DNA from: Acorus gramineus
Lineage: Eukaryota > Streptophyta > Magnoliopsida > Acorales > Acoraceae
NCBI GenBank assembly: GCA_030737835.1
Contig: JAUJYN010000013.1
Location: forward strand, 1,955,293-2,019,292
Reading direction: 5' to 3'
Length of the DNA: 64,000 nt
Each line of letters opens with the position of its first letter. Within the stretch, counting starts at the first letter, position 1. Of the stretch, positions 58,201 to 64,000 are shown one piece after another. The position numbers and the translations under genes were made by a program. The notes below the pieces were generated by a model. That model was not told the DNA's origin. It was given only the letters and a program-made list of their open reading frames with translations, and ran no database searches.

Positions 58201-61200
58201 TGCTGGGCGCTGGTGGTGGGGCGATGAGGCGCAGCGTGCAGGGCGTCGTGCGGGGTGCGCGCGGAGCGTTGCGCAGGGGCGCAAGCGCGCTGTGCGCGCG
58301 CGGCGAGTTGGTGGAGCGCTGGGCGAGCCGGTGGTGCGCGTGGAGCACGCAAGGCAGCGGAGGTGCGCGCGGGGCGAGGCGCTGGGCTCGCGAGGAGTGC
58401 GGTGTGCGCGCAGGCCAGCGCGGAGCGTGCGGGGTGCGCGCGGGCTGCTGCGGCGGGGCACAGTGGGCGTGCGGTGCACCCGAGTGGCTCGGTGGCTTGT
58501 CCAGGCGGCGGGTAGGGGCCCGGCGGTGCGCCTGGGTGCGCGGGCTGAGGCGCGGCGGTGCATCCGGGGGCGGCTGGCCGTGCGGGTGGTTATCGGGGGT
58601 GCGGGAGTGAGTCGAGGTGCTCGGGCTAGCGTGCGTACGGGGCGTATGCACGTTTGCCCGAGTGTTGGGTGTTTATGTGTATGTTTTTGTGTATTTTGTG
58701 GTAATTGTGGATTTTACTCACCAAGTTGATACCCTGTCTTGCAGATCTTGACGGACGGTCGCGCGACGACCCGACTTCCGGTGAGTGGGACAATCCAACC
58801 CAGTTGGGAGGCGCTATACGCACTTGGGCGTATATCGTCCTCCCCTGGGGCACCATAGAATAATGTTAACCTGTTTAATATGTAATCCTTGCAGCATGAT
58901 TGATATGTAGTATGCATGCTACCCTAGACTGATTATGTTAGGGACTTGCACCCTTAGGTTGTGTAAGAGCCATGCATCTTGCCCCCTTTGTTATCATGCT
59001 AGGAAAGCCTCGGCCTTTGTATGCTCCTATTAGTTTAACTTGTTAAATTAAATGCAACTGGTAATAATATTGCATGCCTTAGGGAATAATTAAGGGGCCT
59101 TGCGAGGTCAACATTGAGATCCGGGCTAGGGTGCTCCGTGTTCCTTGTTTGGTTGTCGGGACGTCCCATATCGGGACCTCCTGTTGCCCTCCCAAGGTTT
59201 CTTTTCCCGTCTATATTAATGCATGTTCTCCGCATCTTGGTTATGCGCCCTGGAGGAATTCTGATGAATTCAAGATACTAGAGTTGTAGAGATGTGTTGT
59301 CAGCGGATCCGAGTGGATCATATGCGTGTGGGTAGGCTGCTTCTCTCCCCTTCGTTGGATCCGTGTAGGGACTCCTCAGCATAGAAAGACTATCCTGATA
59401 GAGGGCTCCCATCAGTAGGCACCTCCTGATCTTGGACTCGGACTGTGCTGAATGTGGGAGTAGACCAGGTAAGCTATGGTGTGGAGGAGAGACTATCGGT
59501 GGACCAAGGGTGATTAACAGCCTAGTCAGTCCCAATATCCTATGTCACCTGCTGAGGGGTGAGGGTGAGGGTGTATGAATGTGTATGGATGTGTTTGGAT
59601 GATTATCAGTCCCAATATCCTATGTCACCTATTGAGGGGTGAGGGTGAGGGTGTGGTGGTTCGGCGAAATACGAACTACTGGGTTTTATGTTGTTATGCC
59701 ATTTCGTGGCTGGTTGTTGAATTAATTTTGGTTAATATAGCTGTGGTGCATGGGTTGTGCTGTTCACTGAGCGTGTGGCTCACCCCTCGCATAATTGTTT
59801 TTCCAGTGATTACTGAGGAGGACTTGAAGGAGAAGCTCCCTGAGCGACTGCACCAGTAGCGGAGTAGCGCTACGTCCCGCGGGTTGAGGCCATCAGCATC
59901 CTTCCTTTTATTGTATTTATATATTTCTGTGCTTGGGCACCCATTTGTGTATGTTTGGATGTATGTGTGTATATTGGCTCTCACAGAACATTTGATTTGT
60001 ATCGAGTCTGTAGTATATTTTGGATTACAGATTCAGTCTTTTAGCTTCCGCATCTGTGTATATATTATGTCAGCCTTGCTTGATCTGTGTTGTTGTCATT
60101 TTAGTTGTTGTTAGAGTGATGTATTGATTTCCCTGTTTAGACTGCTGATATCTTATATACATTTGCCGCGACCCGGGGACGGCCGCCCTGGGGCGTGACA
60201 AAATCAGTCTCTGATCATCCATTCTTTCCAAGCATGATATTATATTTAAGAAAACTTAAGAAAAATACACTGTGCAACAGTATAAGAGCATTAATGGCCA
60301 GCCTTGTTGTATGGGCTAATGGGTTACAAGTCGGGGAAAAATGTAAATATGTTCACGTCTGTAATAAGGATGTTAAGATAAGTGTGTTGTAGATGAAGAA
60401 TAATAGGTTGCAAAAGTGAATCTGAGGAAGGCGAAGCTTAGGAGTACCCTGAATATAAAGCAAACTAACAAATGGTTTGTATGTGATGATGAACAGGATG
60501 GTGGTGAAACAGCTCTCAGAAGTGGAGCTCCATATTGTTAAGGAAATTATTATTCATATGTAATTATGTAAATATATATGAAAGAATGATAGAGAGCATG
60601 ATCAAGTGCAAACCTTGAGAAAAACCTTCATTCCAACAAGATCAGGAATGTAAAATTCACCTTCCTCCAATTCTGGCCTGTCAGCTCTCTTTACAAGTAA
60701 AGTAGATCCAACAATTTGCCTAGCCTGAAATCACACATCAAGGCATAAGCATTACAAAAAGCCACAACATATGTAACTCTGAACCTAATACTGAAATATT
60801 CACAAATATTGATGACGACCTCAGGATTATCACCACGATAAGACAAAATATATGGCAACTCTGAATCTATCAGTCACTGATTTTATATATAACAAAATTT
60901 CTTCAATACTCTGAATCTTCCATTGCAAAACTGGACATCTCATTATCAGGGAATCTACTGATGGTAGGTTTTGCTAGATAACCAAATCAAAGTAGATATA
61001 ATAGAATTAAAAAATCAAGCAAATTCCCTATTCCTCCTCCACCAGTTGTGATACCTCTGCACCGTGAATCCCTCTCTTGGCCGTGTCTCCACAAAAACCT
61101 CGCCCGGCGTGTTCCCCACTCGCGCCACCTCCTACAACTCCTGGAGAAGATCCACTACCAAGTCGACTTTCTCATCCCTTAAATTCCATCTCATCTGCAA

Positions 61201-63094
61201 ATTCCACCCACCTCCTGTCTCACCACTTGACCAGAAACGGTCTATCGTACCTTCTTTGAGCTGAGAAATCTCGAATAGTCTGGGGAACTTTGTCTTCAGC
61301 GAGTTGTCCCCAAGCCAGGTATCATGCCAGAAGAATACCATCTTCCCATGACCAACTTTCCACCTGATAGCTTCCATGAACTCCACTGCCAGCCCCATAA
61401 TACCTCTCCAAGTATGAAAACATATGGGAATCAATTGTATAGTTTATCAAGTAACTTCACAACCAGTAAGGTAGGTATCCTCATCTGCCCATCAGTCTTG
61501 GAGAAGAACTTCGTGACAAAGCTCTATCCTGACCAACAGACCTCCCAAGAACTCCACATTACTCTAAAATATACTTGACCGCCAATCAATTAGATAAGGG
61601 CCATATAGCGTTCTGCTTTTATGTTGTCATCTATATATCACATAATTCATAAAATCTCATTCCCTTTCAAATTATTTCCATAACTGACTCACAAATTCAT
61701 AATCCCTTGAAGTCCATTCTTTCATATAAAGTCCACACACTGCATCTACTATTTTACATTTATACATGTATGGGCGAATAACCTGATCAATGCAGGTTAT
61801 GAATTCTATTCTTCTCTATATATGAAGACATTGGTGCCCCACCCTCACAATATAATCTCGTTGCATTACGTACAGCTTAAAACAAGTTTCAAAACGAACT
61901 TTTCACTAAAAAACAACGTTGAAATTAGCTTTTCAAGGAGCATACTTTGTTAAAATCCTGAAAACCTCTATTTTATACTTAAAAGTTGTTATTTAATTTC
62001 TTCAAAAGCTGGGACCAGTTGGGGCCTTTGGAAATGAGTTTGGATTAAGTATGATTTTGGATTAAGTATGATTCCAGCAAAAGTAGAATCTGCAAAGCCT
62101 GCCCAACCCCGTTTGAAATGCTACCTAAAGATGAAACCCAAGTAATCCAGCAGTTTACAAACAACATTGCCTCATGCATGCAAGGACCCTCACTCACTCT
62201 GCATAGCATGTGGTTTTGGGATTTGATAGCTTTTATAAATTCTATTATTGCCAAGTGACTCCCAACAGTTCCAACTTTGAAAAAAGCAAAAAATGTTTTT
62301 TTTTTTAACAAAACCATTTTTTCAAGAATAAAAAAAGGTATGCTATCTAAAAAGCTATTTTCAAAAGCAGCTTTAAGTGAAAATCTCTTTTTCAAACTCG
62401 TTTCCAAACACTTAAGCATCAAAGGATCATACATAAAGCTAGCATTATATCAAGAACAAGCATTCTTGCACACCCACTTAGTTCAATAAACAAACAAATG
62501 TCCAAATCACGAACCGACCTCATCGACGGAATTGACGCCACCGAAACTAAGTATCCAACTCTTCTGCCCAGGGTGACCCCTCCCCTTCAACAGCTCCACT
62601 TCCCTAACGGTCTCCTCCCCCGCTACCCGCGTCTTCAACCACCTCTTCCCTGGCTGAAAAACATCAATAAATAAATATAAATAACGCATCAGAGCATACA
62701 TAAAGTTCAGATTTTTATCATCAAAGTCGAACCAAACAAAAGATTGCGAGATAATACCACGGAGAACCTCATCTCGGGAAAGTCCGTGGTGGCTTTCACC
62801 CGGAGCTCCCCGTCGAGCCCGTGCACGCTCGAGATGTACCCGATTTCGATGAACTCTTCAAGGGTGAGTCCGACATCTTAAAATGAAGAATTCGATTAGG
62901 GTTCAGAAACCACAATCAACGAAGAAGAATCAGAGAGAGAACTGACCAGTGTTGGCTGTGCAGAGGAGAGAGGGGACACGCCGGGGATATGGACGGAGGG
63001 GTATTTTGGTCCGAAAGCCTGGAGAGTGCCATTGAAGGCGATGAGGGGAGAGTGTGAACTGGGTCGGATGAGTGAGGAGGGACGTCGGTTGCAT
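49206..63094 (-). CDS. Plastid RimM ribosome-maturation factor fused to a UDP-sugar pyrophosphorylase-like domain (ten exons)
   Basis: Exons on the minus strand: 63094-62947, 62876-62758, 62653-62519, 60724-60614, 56692-56414, 54271-54072, 53227-52936, 52128-52015, 50692-50501, 49547-49206. All junctions are GT-AG and phases agree, giving 643 residues and a stop. The start MQPTSLL opens a Ser/Pro/Arg-rich transit-peptide-like stretch to about residue 47. RimM N-terminal barrel: IEIGYISSVHGLDGELRVK…TDFPEMRF…PGKRW (about 55-145). PRC-barrel: EGEFYIPDLVGMKV…GTVVDVYNSGASDLLQV…WVPFVEEIVP (about 155-260). A basic helical linker (ERKQRKK…AAKKKL) leads to a UAP/UDPGP-like domain (332-643) with VPLVVICPAGE, WFLEEVKLPVV, SPVGSGGVFSLLSS and GVEYIQV. 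Where active pyrophosphorylases have a GGxGTRLG loop, this protein has VVDNKNSERIGT, so catalysis is doubtful. Known relative: the Arabidopsis RimM-family protein At5g46420. Expected role: 16S rRNA processing/30S assembly in the plastid. Confidence 0.93.
53257..53676. repeat. Two adjacent tandem duplications in intron 6 of the RimM gene
   Basis: 53257-53430 holds two copies of an 87-88-bp unit (AACTGAAGAAATATG…CAAAACAATGGATAT). 53443-53676 holds two nearly identical copies of a 116-bp unit (TGATTATCTCGGTGAAACTC…TTCAAGTTTCAGAAAT). Both are within the intron 53228-54071 and near its acceptor at 53228. Confidence 0.85.
57123..60200 (+). mobile_element. Solo LTR of the large-LTR Gypsy family in intron 4 of the RimM gene
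   Basis: TGTTATATATGTGTCAC…GGGGCGTGACA, 3078 bp, with exact 5-bp duplication AAATC at 57118-57122 and 60201-60205. It is in plus sense, opposite to the host gene. It has one copy of the 140-bp block (59095-59220), a GC-rich core (about 57950-58650) and the CCCTCACCCTC-type minisatellite. Open frames in the core, such as 57725-58729 and 57715-58563, are compositional. The splice sites of exons 4 and 5 are intact. Confidence 0.95.
57563..57571 (+). promoter_or_regulatory. TATA-like element of the intronic LTR, antisense to the host gene
   Basis: TATTTAAAG about 440 bases into the LTR, at the place corresponding to TATATAAAG in LTR copy B. If active, it would start transcription away from exon 5 and towards exon 4, antisense to the gene. 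Confidence 0.4.
61020..61590 (-). mobile_element. LINE (non-LTR retrotransposon) fragment in intron 3 of the RimM gene
   Basis: The minus strand at 61434-61132 encodes the C-terminal part of a plant L1-type ORF2 after the reverse transcriptase: WRGIMGLAVEFMEAIRWKVG, KMVFFWHDTWLGDNSLKTKFPRLFEIS, then GGWNLQMRWNLRDEKVDLVVDLL. A stop follows, after which the frame continues (EVARVGNTPGEVFVETRP…). No catalytic reverse transcriptase region and no 3' tail are seen; it is a dead fragment. Confidence 0.8.
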
Positions 63095-63483
63095 TTTTGG
63101 GTTTTTTTTTTTTTTTTTTTGGTTTTTCGCGGTCTCTGAAGGGAAGAAGCGAAGATGATGGAAGACAGAAGGGGTTTGGATGAAGTAGTAGAACAGCGTG
63201 GCTCGGCCCGTCAGCCCGAGCACGGGGTCGAGCCCGGTTTCTCGGCCCGGGGAAAGGGTAAAGGGTCACACGTGACGTGACTGTTCGGATGGGCTCCTGT
63301 GCTCGACCAGAAATCCGTTGTCCGGAAAGCATATTCAAAACAGGTCACACAACCCCGGTTTCAGTCTCAATTACTCTACTTACATACCTTTTTAAGATAA
63401 GTAAATAAATATAAAAATTAATAAGATATATATTTTATTACACTGAGTGCATGTGACTGATGAAATATATGAAATTATAATTA
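63095..63483 (-). other. Upstream region of the RimM gene
   Basis: Between the start codon and the copia fragment. It has a T tract (63101-63120, A-rich on the coding strand), so an upstream in-frame ATG would encode a Lys run; I chose the ATG at 63094 because a transit-peptide-like sequence starts there. No clear TATA box seen. Confidence 0.4.
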
Positions 63484-64000
63484 TATTAGATAACACAGGT
63501 ATTCTATTATTATTATTACACGTGTATTACTGTGTTACACATGTTTTAGGTCTTGTACTATTGTATGTAGGGCTTAGTCCCTCTCTAAATGAATTAGGTA
63601 TCTTTATTCTTTCCTCTCTAAAGTCTAACATGGTATGAAAGCCCCTTTGAGATCTCAAAAAAAAATTTTTTGAGATTCGACGTTCGTTATATTATCATCG
63701 TAATAGCGCCGTTGTTCGCACCGTCATCTTCTTCACGTTGTCGCCTACGCATCGTCATCACTGTCCATGTCCGAGAGCCGTCCGTCGCGTGCCGCCTTGT
63801 CGCCGCAACTGTTTGTGCCCGAGCGCCGCCTCATCGTCCTCATGCATCGCACCCGTCCGCGCCGGTGCCCGTCCGCGCGCTGCCCAGCGTCCACATTCGA
63901 GCGCCGCTCTCGTATGTGCGCTGCCATCGTCGCGCCCGAGCGCCGCATTCGTCCCGGTCGCATCACGTGAAGATCGCGCCGCGTGCGATCTAGGAACATC
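63484..64000 (+). mobile_element. 5' end of a second Ty1/copia element (LTR, primer site and leader), partial
   Basis: 63631-63643 reads TGGTATGAAAGCC, a two-base variant of the tRNA-Met primer-binding site, immediately after …AAGTCTAACA. The preceding 147 bases (from TATTAGATAACACAGG) have the build of the short copia LTR at 22589 (TTAGAT start, ACACGTGT, ACTATTGTATG, CTCTCTAA, TAACA end). A GC-rich leader follows, as in the first copia. The left boundary is approximate and the rest lies outside the window. Confidence 0.6.

Overview
The window is nuclear DNA of a flowering plant. It holds GT-AG introns of up to several kb, plant-specific gene families (a RimM-UDPGP fusion, a serine carboxypeptidase-like gene, FAR1-related sequence), a piece of plastid 23S rRNA gene, and a heavy load of nested plant transposons. 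The species cannot be named from the sequence.

Three host genes are supported. At the left edge (478-636, +) is the last exon of an SCP1-like/NIF-family CTD phosphatase. At 41680-43698 (-) is a complete two-exon serine carboxypeptidase-like gene of the SCPL50/51 type (457 residues). At 49206-63094 (-) is a complete ten-exon gene (643 residues) in which a plastid-targeted RimM ribosome-maturation factor is fused to a UDP-sugar-pyrophosphorylase-like domain whose nucleotide-binding loop is degenerate.

Most of the rest is mobile DNA. 1.5-4.0 kb: two copies of a GGGTCC-rich hAT-type MITE flanking a MULE-like MITE. 4.87-18.5 kb: a PIF/Harbinger element with a decayed transposase, a decayed Myb/SANT-like ORF1 and a third ORF that joins an RNase H1-type hybrid-binding domain to a C-terminal membrane segment; two solo LTRs have landed in it. 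22.6-40.6 kb: a decayed Ty1/copia element with 135-bp LTRs, itself inserted into a nuclear copy of plastid 23S rDNA. Its integrase is split by a solo LTR of a large-LTR Gypsy family, and that solo LTR is split by an internally deleted, younger Gypsy element of the same family (two 3.3-kb LTRs, gag, scraps of pol). 44.7-47.4 kb: a third hAT MITE inserted in a tandem repeat, then a FAR1-like pseudogene. A further solo LTR of the same Gypsy family sits in intron 4 of the RimM gene, in opposite orientation to that gene. The first 0.5 kb of another copia element lies upstream of the RimM gene at the right edge.

Every insertion dated here by nesting has visible target-site duplications (CTATG, TCATC, TCAAT, AAATC, CCCTA, GTTTG, TCTGTGAA), so the order of events can be read directly: plastid rDNA, then copia, then the outer Gypsy LTR, then the inner Gypsy element; and Harbinger, then two solo LTRs. 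The GC-rich cores of the Gypsy LTRs create long open frames on both strands that are not genes.
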